From Tretioscincus oriximinensis (taxonomy: Eukaryota > Chordata > Lepidosauria > Squamata > Gymnophthalmidae): DNA of 64,000 nt. The notes beneath the pieces are model-generated. The model made no database searches, had not been told where the DNA came from, and was given only the letters and a program-made list of their open reading frames with translations. A program made the translations under genes and the position numbers. This document shows, piece after piece, positions 44,541 to 56,884 of this stretch (its first letter is position 1; each line of letters opens with the position of its first letter). The stretch spans positions 321,887 to 385,886 of the forward strand of contig JAJVDF010000662.1 in assembly GCA_022410635.1 (NCBI GenBank), in the 5' to 3' direction.

Positions 44541-46889
44541 TTGTCATGGCTTAGCTTTGCGAAAAAGCTTGTCCATGTCTGCTGAAGACTGGCTGGGGGC
44601 TGATGAGGCCAATATGGGATAGGCAGATGAGGCCACATTGACTACAGTGGAAGGTCTCATTTGGTATCCTGGTTCTTGCACCTTTTGTCATCAAGGGTAG
44701 CCCACTACTGTACACATAAGATACGGTTGAAATGCTCATCATCTTTTGATTCTCTGCAAATGACCTTTAACAGCATCTTGCTGGCCCCTGGTTTTAGTGT
44801 TGTGTGATAGAAAGAAGTTTTTCCCTTCTCTATCCACCCTTTTCAAGATGGAGTTTTGGCTGCAGTTTTTGCAGCAGATCTTGTAATAATTTTCAATGCA
44901 GAATGAATCCAACACTTTGTGGTATAAGATTTTTTTCCAGCAAAATAACCATGTAAGTCTAATAGAAGGTCCAGCAAAGGGGCTAGCAGTACTTAGTGCT
45001 ACTACCACTTTTTGTGATATAAGGTGTAATAAACAAACCCTAAGTTTGAAACATGAAGCAAATCCTGCAATCTTCAAAATACTGCACTTGGAAAACCAGA
45101 CATACATGTAGCATTCCAAATGCTGTGCCATTTGTAAAAAAGCAAAAACCAGACTACAATACTATTTTGCTGAGTTCCTGCTTATTTACTTATTATGCAA
45201 GCAGTATACAAGGTAAGCTCATGATGTCTTACAGGAGCCAGCCAAACACAAACAACAACAACAGCAACGAAAAGGGTTGAATGTTTGAGTGGCTGTACAG
45301 CAGATTGATCTTGTATGCTTCTCACATGCAATTGTGGGCTCTTGTTTATTGCCTCTTCCCATGTAGAGAAGGGCTAAGTCACAGATACACTCTCATCTAG
45401 TGCACCATAGTATAGTGAAAATCCAGGAACTTCTCAATAATTTCTCTACAACGTTCTGTGACTTTAGGTATATCTCATGAAAAATGAAAAATAATTTCTC
45501 AACATATCCATATGGACAAAAGATCCTCTTTTCATCTTATTCATGTAGTGATAATATGCTGTAATTGTATGCAAACCTATCAGGGAAAGAAAGAAGGACC
45601 AAAATAAGAGGAGAGTTTTTAATAGCCATTATTTCCTATCTGTAATCTAGCAATTCAAAAGATAACATTGTTGCTGGAACATTTCTGCAGAATGTGAAGC
45701 TTCCACATATTTCCCCTCAGACCCATGAAACTGGCAAGGGCCACTGTTGTGCCCAAGAATGGCAACTTTCTATTCTTAGTTTCCAATTTTTATGACTCTC
45801 TCTGCTGCTACTGAACAAGACTCCACTACATTCTGAATTTCCAAGAAATTATGTATGTTCCAGATCTTCTCTTCAAAGGACATGTCACCTTTGCTGAACC
45901 TACTGGAGGCTGTTTCTAAAAAACAAAAATCTAAGCACTCTTTCATATGCTAGTTACAGCTTCTGAAAGAATAAAGAAGCCTCTTACTTTAAGCATCCAT
46001 ATTCTCAAATGAATTAATAGAACTTAATAGCATAATCTCAATAGCATAAATCTCAGAAAAACAACAAGAATGCCCTATCACAATTTACTCTCCAGTAAAA
46101 TATTAAGGTTATCTTATTGCAGAAAAAGTCAAATGAGAATTCATCCTCTGTACAATGCTTACACGCTGGAAAAGATTTAGTTATATCAGAAGAATCTGTT
46201 TGCCAGAGCCTTACAATAAGGCAGCCAAATAATGCCTAGCCTGAATCTTTTGCAGACACACATGCTCAGCAACATTGACCATTTATGGTGATTAAGATAT
46301 TGTGTTGGCTCCGAGTCTAATAAATCGACTGAACTGTAGAAACTTAACTCTCAAAGTCCTGGTTTTCTAAGGGCAGAGATGAAAAACTTCACATTTAAGA
46401 ATATATGTCTAGGTTCTGCACCCCCATTGAGATTGATGATATATTTAATTTACTTCTCTTGTGGCTGATGACCAATCCTCCCCTCCCTTTTACAACTTAT
46501 TAGTTTAAGCTGGAACAGGAAAGTCTTCAATCTTAGCTTTTATTAAAAATGGCAATGTACAGAAATTTTGCTTAGATCAGTAATAAGGACATAGGAAGAG
46601 CTATAGTTTAGCCACAGCTAATCTAATCCCACATCCTGTCTCACATCTTAGTTCACCAAATTCCTTCTGGTTGTTTTCAAGCAGAAAATAAGGGTAAAAT
46701 CTGCAGCTGCTCAGGTCTTTAGGGACATGCTATCTCTCTCTCAAACCTGGCACAGATACTTAGGCATCTATTCTAGTAGTTATAGAAACATCTGTTTGTA
46801 TTGATACTTGACATTTGTTAAATTTATGCAGTAGATAATCAATCTAAATTAGCTTTTTAAATTGAAAGAAATACAAGATGTCCAGAAAT
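44541..46889. other. Intronic sequence, mostly unannotated
   Basis: A partial foldback-family copy lies near 44945-45010 (AGGTCCAGCAAAGGGGCTAG). A reversed LINE tail lies at about 46583-46690 (GACATAGGAAGAGCTATAG, ATCCTGTCTCACATC). Nothing else could be supported. Confidence 0.5.
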
Positions 46890-47519
46890 TGTCATGGAAG
46901 GTGCACGAGTTGAACTCTGTGACAGCAGTGCCTAAAAAGACTAATTTTTTTTAAAAAATAACAGAATAAATAATGTGTTCAAAAGAAGAGCTACTTTTTA
47001 ATGGAAATTATCATTTTTTAAAGGCAGCTGAACTCTCATGTTCCAGCTTATCAACCCAAGAGATTCCCCAGGGGAGGGCTCAGAGGAAGAGGTGAAGATC
47101 ACCTAACCGAATCCCGTGGACTCAGAATCTCTAGTCCCTCTAGAATCAGGACTAAAGGATCCGATGATATCAATAGCTGGGGATTTCCAGCCAGAGCCCC
47201 AGGAAAGGCAGAGGAATAAGTTATGAACTAGTTTACTGAAGAGAAGGTGCATCGATTAATTAGCTGCTATGAGGGATGCTGGGCTGAATTATGAGCCCTT
47301 GTAGGAGCAAGGCTAAGGTGTCTCAGATGCAGAATATTATTGGAGGTTTGTTATATAAGAGCACAAGCTGAACTACCTTGTGGTAGCAACCTTGCTTTTC
47401 AGTTTAAAAGCCATTGGTGCTGTTTGTATTCTCTGTACTGCTGAGTACTGTTCTAGTAAATCTTTTATTTTCCCTGAAGACTGTATTCGTCTCTGCCTAT
47501 GGGGAGCTGCTCCATGACA
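46890..47519 (+). mobile_element. Candidate solo LTR
   Basis: It starts TGTCATGG and ends CCATGACA, a perfect 8-base inverted terminal repeat of TG...CA type. Inside are GTTATATAAGAGC (about 47350) as a TATA element and a downstream AGTAAATCTTTTATTTT signal. The layout of promoter, a short transcribed part and polyadenylation near the end is LTR-like; 630 bases is a plausible size. I could not see a clean target duplication, so the exact ends are uncertain. Confidence 0.55.
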
Positions 47520-47894
47520 TGAATATTCAGAAGGATTAGCCTTCCATCTGGCTGCAACAATGGCATCCTCTTAAAAAGACTAAGCATGAGCTCTATGCAA
47601 CATGGCTATCTTTCTTAAACAGCTATTGAGCTCCATTTTTCATTTGAACTGACCTTTATATATCAGCAGTAACAAAAGTAAAAGACATTACTTTTTAGAA
47701 AACCAATTTCAATTGCACTGCACAAATCAGTAACAATAAAGGTCAGAATTCAGGTGCTTCTTGATAATTAAAAATTAGCTTAGCAAGTCAATGCTTTGCC
47801 TTATGCACATGCAAATTCTTTTTTAGTTTCCAAATAATCAGTTCTATAATTTTATCCAAACATCAGATGAGATATTTAAAATGAAACTATACTA

Positions 47895-48637
47895 TCATAG
47901 AATCATAGAGTTGGCAGGGACCTCCAGGGTCATCAGGTCCACCCCCCAGCTCAATACAGGATGTACTAAACCATCCCAAACAAATGACTGCCCAGCCTCC
48001 GTTATCACCCTGACTGTTAGGGAAAAAAAATCTGCTATTTAACCTAAATCTATTCCCTTCGCAGTTTCATCCCATTGTTTCCAGCCCTTTCATGTGTCAG
48101 TGAGAACAATGCTGATCCCTCTGCTCTGTGATAGCTCTTCAGATATTTGTATACAGCTATCAGGTCTCCTCTCAGCTTTCTTTTGCTGACTAAACATCCC
48201 GAGATACTTTAACTGTTCCTCATAGGACATAGTTTCCATACCACTCATCATCCTTGTAACTCTCATTTGAACTTGCTCAAGTTTATCAATGTCCTTTTTA
48301 AATTGGGCCCCCCAGAATTGAACACAGTATTCAAAATGTGGTCGTATCAAAGTACTGTAGAGAGAAATAATTACTTCACGTGAGCGAGATTCTATGCTCC
48401 ACTTGATACATCCCAGGATTGTGTTTGCCTTTATTGCAGCTGTTTCACACCGTTGACTCATGTTCAGTCTGCGATCTACCAATACACCCAGGTCCTTTTC
48501 ACTTGTGCTGCTGTCAGACATATTCCTCCCATTCTATATGTGCTGTTTTCATTATTTTTGCCCAGATGTAGGATCTTGCATTTTCTCTGTTAAATATCAT
48601 TCTGCTAGTTTCAGCCCATTGTTCCAGTTTAGTTAGT
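47895..48637 (-). pseudogene. CR1 LINE 3' end with RT C-terminal remnant
   Basis: The minus strand encodes SEKDLGVLVDRRLNMSQRCE, AIKANTILGCIKWSIESRS, SLYSTLIRPHFEYCVQFW and QVQMRVTRM, the classic end of a CR1-type RT. The UTR ends TTCTATGATTCTATGATAG (RC of 47893-47912), the CR1 octamer tail. The C-terminal 143 codons are open but start mid-domain, so this is a truncated copy. It is a different subfamily from the LINE at 41760. Confidence 0.92.
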
Positions 48638-48643
48638 TCCAGC

Positions 48644-48668
48644 TATCTATATCTATATCTATATAAAG
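48644..48668. repeat. TATC microsatellite
   Basis: Short CTATATCTATAT run. Confidence 0.7.
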
Positions 48669-48795
48669 TACATTGACAGTTAAATGTGGCCCTTTTGCCA
48701 CTTGGCCTTATTCTGGATTATAATCCAGAACAAAGACCTGTTAGTCACATATGAGATACAGTCATGGTGAAATCTTCACACAGCTGACTGATTAA

Positions 48796-48918
48796 GGGCC
48801 CTGTTTGCACAGGAATCAGTTAATGTATTTAAGGGATTTATGATAGCACAGCTATTGTGCTTGTAGATGTGTTGGAACAGATCCCTAAAACAAATTACTG
48901 AGCTGTGCAAACAGGGCC
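48796..48918. mobile_element. Harbinger-like MITE, 123 bases
   Basis: Terminal inverted repeats GGGCCCTGTTTGCACAG and CTGTGCAAACAGGGCC are nearly perfect. TAA flanks both ends (48793-48795, 48919-48921), the three-base duplication expected for PIF/Harbinger. No coding capacity. Confidence 0.82.
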
Positions 48919-49074
48919 TAAGAAAGCTTTGGAAGGCACAAATACCTTAAAATGCCGTGGGAGGGTGAGATCAGATGACAGGAAATCCTGTTGACTGAAC
49001 AGCAGCTGGTCATCCTCCCTTGACTAAGAGAATTTCTAATAGTGCTTCCTGGCTCATGGCTGATTATTTCTTTT

Positions 49075-49319
49075 ATTTATTTGTACTTGTATCCCACCGT
49101 ATACCCGAAGGTCTCAGGGCGGCCAACCATAGGGCAGCGCACATAGCTTTTGTTGCTTTCTCCACAACAGATACCCTATGGAATAGGTGGGGCTGAGAGA
49201 GCAAAGAATTATGACTGGCCCAAGGTCACTCATCTGACTTTCATGGAGGAGAAGGGAATCGAACCAGGAGACTACCAGGTATGAGTCCAACACTCAACCA
49301 CTACACCAAATTAGCTCTC
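49075..49319 (-). mobile_element. Full-length tRNA-derived SINE (Sauria-type)
   Basis: On the minus strand the head carries an A box (TTTGGTGTAGTGGTTGAGTG) and a perfect B box (GGTTCGATTCC at 49255-49265 reversed). A body with CAAGGTCACTCATC-type and CCCCACC segments follows, and a tail CTGAGACCTTCGGGTATACG ends in TAAATAAA. This layout is the common squamate tRNA-SINE design and supports a lizard or snake origin. Confidence 0.87.
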
Positions 49320-49956
49320 AGAATAGATGAATTCAGACTGGGAAATGCATGTTAATCCTGCTGGCTGCCAACTACATGGGTTCTTCCATGGGAACCCTTT
49401 GCAATCTTACTGATAAACATATAGAAGTGGCTTGCCATTACCAATTTTCTGGGTAAGTGGGGTTTGAACATGTGACTTCTTCCTTCATTGAGAGTGATCT
49501 ATTATTGAGATGCAGCAACTCTCAACCTCATGATAACTGTACAATTATAAAATATAATGAAGGCTTAGGCCTACAGCCACTGCTAATTTTTAATACTACT
49601 TCACCTAAAAGCTCTTGAGAAATCTCATAATCTTCTTCTTGAGAGATGCCTTTAAACTGAAAGAGAAGAATGTCACTGCAGTAGCCCTGCAGTCTTTGTT
49701 TAAAGCTGACAGAGAAAAAAAATGATGTATGAGAATCATTGAAGAGCCATAAACTCTTTAGAGAACAAGTTGATAGTCTTCAGTAATAATAAAGCAAGTC
49801 ATAAGGCCATCTTCCTACTTGTATCAACGTCAAGAGTAAATTTATTATTGTAGAAAGTATCTTAACGTAAAGGAATAGAATCATAGTGCATTGTTTTTGT
49901 GTAGAAAGATCAGTTGATTATATCTAGTTTTTTTAAAGAGACAGTAATGTCCAGAG

Positions 49957-50031
49957 CAGGCATGTTCAACCTTTGGCTTCCAAGGATGTACTAGTAATAT
50001 GGCCCTACGAGGCAAAGGTTGGAGACACCTG
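49957..50031. mobile_element. Short hAT-like MITE
   Basis: CAGGCATGTTCAACCTTTGG at the left is mirrored by GCAAAGGTTGGAGACACCTG at the right. GTCCAGAG and GTGTAGAG flank it as a 6/8-matching 8-base duplication. Confidence 0.65.
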
Positions 50032-50203
50032 GTGTAGAGACTAGAAGCCAAAGTAGGAGCAAGGAATACTTGGGATGTCTTCAGATATGGGTAGAAACTG
50101 TAACTACCCTTTATTAAATCGGGACTGTTATATATTTCTGTGGCAATTCCAAAACAGTCTAATGCCTGGATTTGAAGGCAATAGCCTGATATAGTGATAA
50201 AAT

Positions 50204-50526
50204 GGCAGGAATGGCTCAGTCGCTAAGGAGATGGTCTCTCATCTGGGAGGCTGGGTTTCGAAATCCTGTGTCAAACGTGGGGAGTGGCGAGCACCTTCTA
50301 CTAGCCTATAGTTCTTGCCAATCCAGCTATTTGAAAGCAAGAATTGCAACTGACTGTAGAATGGGAACCTCTACACTCTGGTGGTGAATATATACTGCTC
50401 AAAACAATTAAGAGAACATTTAGTGTTATATTGTTACGTTAAAATTGTTTTGAGCACTATAGAATGTAAGTCTTGGGCGAAAAATAACCTTGTAAGCCGC
50501 TTTGAGTCACTCAGTTCTTCTTCGAG
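50204..50526 (+). mobile_element. tRNA-derived SINE, interrupted by a MITE
   Basis: Head GGCAGGAATGGCTCAGTCGC and B-box-like GGGTTTCGAAATCC begin the copy. The tail AAGCCGCTTTGAGTCACTC then CTTCTTC ends it. The mariner-like MITE at 50395-50457 sits inside, between GTGGTGAA and GAATGTAAG. Confidence 0.85.
50395..50457. mobile_element. Mariner-like foldback MITE nested in SINE
   Basis: CTGCTCAAAACAATTAAG and CTTAATTGTTTTGAG-type ends (more diverged than at 27321 and 55372), flanked by TATA. It inserted after the SINE, giving a relative age order. Confidence 0.8.
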
Positions 50527-52139
50527 AATTCTAGCAACAATGCCAAATTTCTTGTCATATTGCGTCTGTTACCTTGTTTGCTGCCTGTTAGCATAATTGC
50601 CCTTCTTGCAATATACACATATATGCAAGCATAAAAACAACAACAAAAGAAATGGGTCAGGTGCTTGGTACCATAAGGGTATTTTACAAAAAGAACAACT
50701 ATGCAAACAGATGGAAAGTAGAAGCCCAATGCTTTTCTGGGATTTATAATTTGGCAGGGGTGGTGAGAAGCAATTGTAGATATAAAGAAGACCCTTTGAT
50801 TTCTTCTTGTTATCTACAATCACTATGGATCATGGAAGCACCCTTTACTGTTTCACAGCCTAACCACACCTAATTAACAAGCCTGTATTAAAGTTCAAAT
50901 GGCAGGGGGGGGGGGGGAGAGAATATTCAGGCTGAATATATATTTTCCATAAAATTAACCAACCAACCAATCAATCCATCAATCAAAAACATTTTTATTC
51001 CTTTCTTCTACACGAGAAAATGCTGGTTGCACCACAAAAATCAGTTAAATTTTAATATTTTTATTGTGTCTCTTTCACATTTGAAGACAGGAATCTTGAA
51101 TATGATCTAGGACCAGCTTTTTCGGGAGTGGGGGGAAGTTACCAGCGACTACCAGACTCCAAGAAAAAGCTCCTGGTACTGTGAAGAAATGTGACGGAGA
51201 CTTCATGATTTTACTATGAAAGTACTAAAAAATACCTGAGTGATACAATTTCTTTGAAAACATCTTTCCTTGCCAAACTGGCTCTTGCAACTGCTGTAAN
51301 GTTCCAACAGTTCTGGAATGCGTCATATACATCCAATATAAAAAAATTTATTTGGATGCATTTCATGAGGAATATACTATATTATTACTATATTATTAAT
51401 TATACTATATTATTAATCCTCTGCCCTGACAACTTTCCTGAAGTATTAAATAGCAAATATAAAGACAAGCAGCTCAACTTTCTTCAATATGGTGTAGAAA
51501 CAATTACAAAGAATGAGGTTGGAAGGGAAATGAGAAATTTTGAAACTTGCATCAATTTCCCCTCCCTCTCTTTCTCACACAGAAATATTTTAAATAAACT
51601 ACATAGACATATATGCCAATTCTACTTTTCTGATTTAATAGAAAAGCATGAAAACATTAAACAAAACGTTAATAGCAGAACTAATCAGCAAGTGTGGGAT
51701 ACTCTCTCTTTTCAAGGAAAAAATGGTTTTCCATTGGTATCAATGAGTAGCTTCTGGAAGCCATAAACTGTATAACCCACCAAAAAACTGCAATCTTTCT
51801 TTGCCTTTTTATTCCAAACAAATATTTGTATCTCTATCTTTTGTATTTCTAACTTACTTCTCCAGATACACAAAAGAAGTGCATTTGAAGAACTTTTGTC
51901 TACAAAGGCTCATGCTGCCTACCTTTTTCCTGTAAAGTCTCTAAGGTACTATTCTGGACCTACACCAACACAGTATTCCACTGAAATAGTTCTACTGTGT
52001 ATACTGGGAATAAAAAGAAGTTATTTGAAAGGTGCTAAGAAATATTTAAGGCGGCATTAACTGTTTGAGGAGAATCGCTGAGGGTTTCCTATCATTTTTG
52101 CACATGCCATTTTCACCTTAGTATTGTATATGGTTTATA
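50527..52139. other. Intronic sequence, no gene
   Basis: A G-run at 50907-50918 and CAATCAATC short repeats near 50960-50990 are present. A 170-codon plus-strand frame (51254-51766) has no signature, spans an N, and is taken as chance. Confidence 0.5.
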
Positions 52140-52372
52140 CAGGGTGCTTCAAAAAATGTATACACACTTTGAACTTCCATAGAAAATTTATTTACTGTTC
52201 TACAAAGTTAAATTTCAGGAAATTAGAAAGCTTAAAGTCCAATGTAAATAAAACGTAAATAACAAACGTTAATACTGTTCAAATCGGGAAATCCTGAAAT
52301 TTAACTTTGTAGAACAGTAAATAAATTTTCTATGGAAGTTCAAAGTGTGTATACATTTTTTGAAGCACCCTG
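52140..52372. mobile_element. Mariner-like foldback element, about 100-base arms
   Basis: CAGGGTGCTTCAAAAAATGT and its continuation to GTTAAATTTCAGGA are repeated almost exactly in reverse complement, ending GAAGCACCCTG. TA flanks each side. The unpaired centre is about 50-60 bases. No transposase. Confidence 0.88.
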
Positions 52373-55371
52373 TATATTAGCATCATGCACTATTCGTCAT
52401 TTATAGTTTATGCTTCCTTGAGCATATATATATTTGGTACATGCAGCAGACATGATTTGGTGGTTTGACTTTATTTTTGTACTAAAATAACTGTCCCTAT
52501 GGTTTACAAGGAATATCAACAGCTCAGTCCTCAATGAAAAAGAAAATCATCAGTGTAGCTTCTTGCATATTTGTAACAGGGTTTACTATTTTACGTGTAA
52601 AAGAAACATAATTGCCTGAAACACTAAGTGAAAGTTTGACTGTGGTACATATTCCTCAAAACAAATGGGAAGTATTACAATTACAGTAAAAAACAAAAAC
52701 AAAAACCTATTACACCAACAATCTCTGTGCACTTTCAGAAAACGCTTGAAGAAAATGCATCTACAGACCACTTTGGTCTGGACTTTGGCTGAGAAAACTA
52801 CTGTGTCTTCCCTGCTTTTAGATGTGGCTGCTTTTAACATGTTAATTGTGATTTTATTGTTAACCACCTTCGGGTACAGGGCAGTATAAATAATGTAAAT
52901 AAATAAATAAACAAGGACAAAGATATTATAGATATCTGAGAGAGAGAAATCTGAATTACATTCATCCAAACTATGTACATACTGCATCTCTATTGTAACT
53001 CCAATAGGTAAACATATGGGTAAAATTGCTTGCATTTAGTGTATACAATAACAAATCCATTTTTTTAAATTCAGCATCCAGTTGAAGTAATGGGGACAAT
53101 TATATAAGTGCTTCAAAAACTGCATTTAGGATGAAATGGAGGGGGATCAAATTATGTTCCCTGCCTCAAACTCTGAAAAATGGTGACAAATAGTTGATTG
53201 TGCTAAATGATTGCAAATGCCGAACTGCCCTTGTCACAGATTACTTGCAAAGGATGTGCAACATAATGTTATGTTTTCCAGATTGAGATGGAATATTTGT
53301 GGCTATCAAAGGTAAACAGATTTCAAACATGCATGCCACTCCATTCCAAAAGGATTGAATATAAGTTATGTCTGTTTTGAAAAAGTGTGCATGTCATTCT
53401 ACAACATACATTAAATGTATTACCAAAGGAAAACTGCAGGTGCTCTCCTCATTACAAATAGTTAATATAAAATCCAACAAGTACATTTAACATTGCTAAG
53501 AAAAAACACAGAACAGAACTTAAGGACAAAAGGATTTTTTCCATTGCATCTACAAAGAAATCCTACCTGAAAATGCCACATCACATTGTGATTCCCCAGA
53601 TCCCAGAAGTATGCTTCGTGGTTAACATCTTTCCCCTCTGTGGTGATAAACTGAATATAACAGTCTCTCTGAAAAGCTTTCAGGTGCTTTAATCAGCTTG
53701 CCTGCTGATCAATGAATGGTTGCTATAATCAGATTAGGAGACTATGACTACCCAACACAAACATTTAATGCTGTGGTGACTATATAAATATCTGTGGACA
53801 GATTTTTTTTTCCAGGCCTTGCCGATTCAAAGGGATAAGGCAAGGGCTAACAAGCAGAACTATTTTCCCCTCACTACAAGCTTGAACAAGCTCTTTTTCT
53901 TAATGGCAATTGATTTTCTAAATTGTTAACTTATAATAAACATTAATAAATGTGGTAGAAATTCTATCCTATTAGGATTTGGTCAACCACTTATGGAAAA
54001 CAGTAAAACCACTACTGAGTTTTAATAGGTATCAAAGTGATGAAAATGAAGCTTTCCTTTTTTATTACTATCCAATGAAAAGAAGTATCGGTGATAATAC
54101 AATATAGATTAATATACATACTTTTTCTGCTTTCTGGAACATATAGCACAAAGGCAGGTATTCTAAAGTAGTGGCAGACAACAAGTTAAAAGAACTTGTG
54201 CTTCAAGTATATATTATGAAGTATACTTACTACTTTGGCATAGAATTGCTGACACTTAGACTAACTATTGATTGGAATCCTTTTAAAAAAACACCTTATA
54301 GATGTACGATGCAAAAATAAGCCTTAAAGTTAGAGTTGCTGTTTACCCCCATGTTATTTTTATGCATAACTGACAGAAACTCTCCTGTTGTGCTGATAAT
54401 GTTCTTTTAGTTTTAGAACTTGATCCCATAATCCAGTGGAATTTATACAGGGAGACTTTTGATATGTTCCATTTCATTTAAAACCTGCTTATATGGTCTT
54501 TTTTGCAAGGCTGTTAATGTCAAAACCATCCGTTTAGTACAGTAGTTCTTGATATTTTTCTTTTCATTGAGGAAACCTCAAACAAATCTCTGGGGTGGGG
54601 TAGGGAAGTGGTACTCTAAAGACTTATTATCAGGTAAACCTCCTTCAAATCATTCCAGTACATGCTGTTGCTGTTCTTCCTTCATCATATTTTTGCTTGC
54701 CATAAAAGGATAAAGAAGGCAAGTTGGTTGTTGAGTCTTTGTGAAGCTGGGCATGGCTGGGAAACCAGAAAACAAAGTATCTTACAGATGTGGCCTGCAG
54801 ACCTATAAAGGAAACCCTTTGCTCAACCTAACAGTCTAAGGAGCTAAACAGCATCTGGACACTGCTCCCAAATTATGTTTATATTTAGGCTGCATCCCCA
54901 TATCCCTTACTTATTCCATTATAACACATTGCAATAGATTCAAATACAAACTTGGGTACAAAATTCAGGGTATAAAATTCAAGGGACATGAACCTTCCTA
55001 ATCTTAAATGCTGCCCAAATAAAGCAGGCACCTAAAAGCTAACATCGGAAAAATATCAGCCAGGAGAAAGCAGATTTGATCCTCCTCCATTTGCCCACAG
55101 CTATATATATATATACTTTCTGAAAAACAAGAAGTAGCTATAAGATTTCCAGGGTGATATCAGTGGATAGTTTCCTTTCCATCAACACAAAAATTAGAGA
55201 TCTGGAATATCCATCAACAGCAGTATAAAACTGCAGGCTAAGACAGTTTCATCAAACCTCAACAATTTTTTCAGACAGTTTACAAAATATTTGCAGAAAT
55301 ATCTGTGTTTTGAAAGGGGGGGAATCATCTCTTTACATTGCATTAGAAAGATGAATACTGATGAAAATATA
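52373..55371. other. Intronic sequence, mostly unannotated
   Basis: A SINE/LINE tail lies at 52855-52910 on the plus strand (ACCACCTTCGGGTACAGGG, TAAATAAATAAATAA). One Harbinger-like end lies at 54887 (TTAGGCTGCATCCCCATATC). No coding signal was found. Confidence 0.5.
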
Positions 55372-55445
55372 CTGCTCAAAACAATTAAGGGAACACTTTA
55401 ACATAACAGTGTATTTTAAAGTGTTCCCTTAATTATTTTGAGCAG
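55372..55445. mobile_element. Mariner-like foldback MITE, 74 bases
   Basis: CTGCTCAAAACAATTAAGGG and its reverse complement with one mismatch; the arms extend through AACACTTTAA. TATA on both sides. The best-preserved of the three copies. Confidence 0.87.
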
Positions 55446-56078
55446 TATATTATTGATAGAACAAAACTATGTCAGTAGAGTTATGTTTCTATTGCACTTC
55501 CCCCAAGATTTCTATCAACGGTCCCTATGATCTATGAAGGTCATCACCACCATTATCATTTATTCTAATAACTGACAAAACCACAGATTTGTTTTATTAA
55601 TATCACGTTCCTAATAAGAAAGCTTTTGCAAATACCCAAGCAGAATTATGTAGGAAATTAAAGATGGAAAAAATGTACTCAGATTATGAAGCGATAAACC
55701 TATATTTCAAGGTTATTTTCAGCCCAAACATTCATGATAATCTCAGAAACAGCAAAAATAAAATCCAATGTGAAGTAATGAGGTCTTAGCAGGGTGCCCT
55801 AAATCTGTTAAAATGCTAAACATATGGCTCTAGGATAGTGTTACCAAAATACGTGGTCCAGTTGCGTATGACCCCATTTGCAGTGCTCTTTTCCAGCCCC
55901 CCAGTAAAAGGTTCAGAAGAGGGGGGAGGAGGGTTTTTTCCCTAATAAACATGACAGAGTAACATTTTATGAATGTAATCCTAGTGGAAGAAACAGTCAT
56001 CATTTCTGCCATCCCATATTATCTGGAAGTCCTTCACAATGCTTTTAGCAGTTCCAACAAAACCAAAATTGATACTAA

Positions 56079-56529
56079 GGCCACATGAACACAGGGTTTA
56101 TCTACCTCTTTCAAAATGCAATTTTTTTCCCCGTCATACATACTAAAGGACTTTTGGTTATGTCTCCGTCATACATACTACCGTTCTTTTCCTGGATTAT
56201 TCTATAGGTAATTTATTCAGACATCACACCTATACTNCTGTACTATGTGAAATCGCCATGTCTGCAGGCACAGATAAGAGAAGCCTTCCATATGTGTATC
56301 TCCTTAATGGGATTACCATGAGAAGAAGCTGCACAAGGCAATGTAGCTGAGCATACTCAGTATTTCTGAGCATGCCCAGTATTCCTCAGCACTTCCTGGT
56401 TTGTCCTCTCATCTTTCCACAGGCTTGCTAATGGTTTGTTTGCGAAAGGATAAAAGTAAGTATGCACAGATTGGGTTATTCTGGATTTCAAAACTGTTGT
56501 GATTTTCACCCTGTTGTCTGCACAGGGCC
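56079..56529. mobile_element. Possible Harbinger-like element
   Basis: GGCCACATGAACACAGGG at the left and CTGCACAGGGCC at the right are weak inverted ends. Flanks are TAA and TAT. A direct repeat of CCGTCATACATACTA lies inside (about 56132-56182). Confidence 0.45.
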
Positions 56530-56583
56530 TATTGTTGTTTCTGTCTGCATATCAGTTAAGCTTTAATTTTCAAAATTGCTCAC

Positions 56584-56736
56584 CTTTGACTGTAACTTGA
56601 GCACTGCAAGATGCTCTTCCAACATTATTTTCTGCTAAACAGGTATATATCCCATTATCTTCTGGCAAGGCATCTTGAATGGTCAGTCTTGCTACACCAT
56701 CATCAAGGACAGAATGTGCATACTGAATTGGGCGAT
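56584..56736 (-). CDS. MYLK: MYLK exon: second half of Ig4
   Basis: The 153-base exon starts after CGTATTGTAG and ends at AAAG/GTGAGC, phase 1 at both ends. It encodes RPIQYAHSVLDDGVA, LTIQDALPEDNGIYTCLAEN and VGRASCSAQVTVK, the C' to G strands of Ig4. The F-strand Cys sits in the YTCLAEN signature, preceded by the conserved D-x-G-x-Y tyrosine corner. The junction with the previous exon gives LLN-D-RPIQYA, the same length as the human LLNGQPIQYA that I recall. Upstream of the acceptor the frame stays open for about 40 codons, but that part is intronic. A 19.1-kb intron full of mobile elements follows. Confidence 0.95.
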
Positions 56737-56884
56737 CTACAATACGACAAAGAAGAACAAAGTAATTGTTTAACATGACAAGTGGATTAACATTGTTCTT
56801 TAAACTATTCTGCAATAGTAAAAAATCGCTTAGATGTTTTGGAATATGAAGTTCCAATGCAAATGAATTTTCTTTGAAGAATTA

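Noticed and set aside
49255..49319. tRNA gene (minus strand)
   Set aside because: A and B boxes are present, but the sequence continues into a SINE body and tail and does not form a full cloverleaf with an acceptor stem.
50204..50285. tRNA-like head as a tRNA gene
   Set aside because: It is the 5' end of a SINE with several copies in the window.
51254..51766. 170-codon plus-strand frame as a gene
   Set aside because: Crosses an N base, has low-complexity Tyr/Ile stretches from an AT-rich run, and no recognisable domain.
52586..53035. 149-codon minus-strand frame as a membrane protein
   Set aside because: Hydrophobic segments arise from AT-rich sequence and a SINE/LINE tail (TAAATAAATAAA read in antisense).
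56737..56857. Extension of the Ig4 exon to the upstream in-frame Met
   Set aside because: The added residues have no Ig character, and a clear TTGTAG acceptor joins in phase with the preceding exon.
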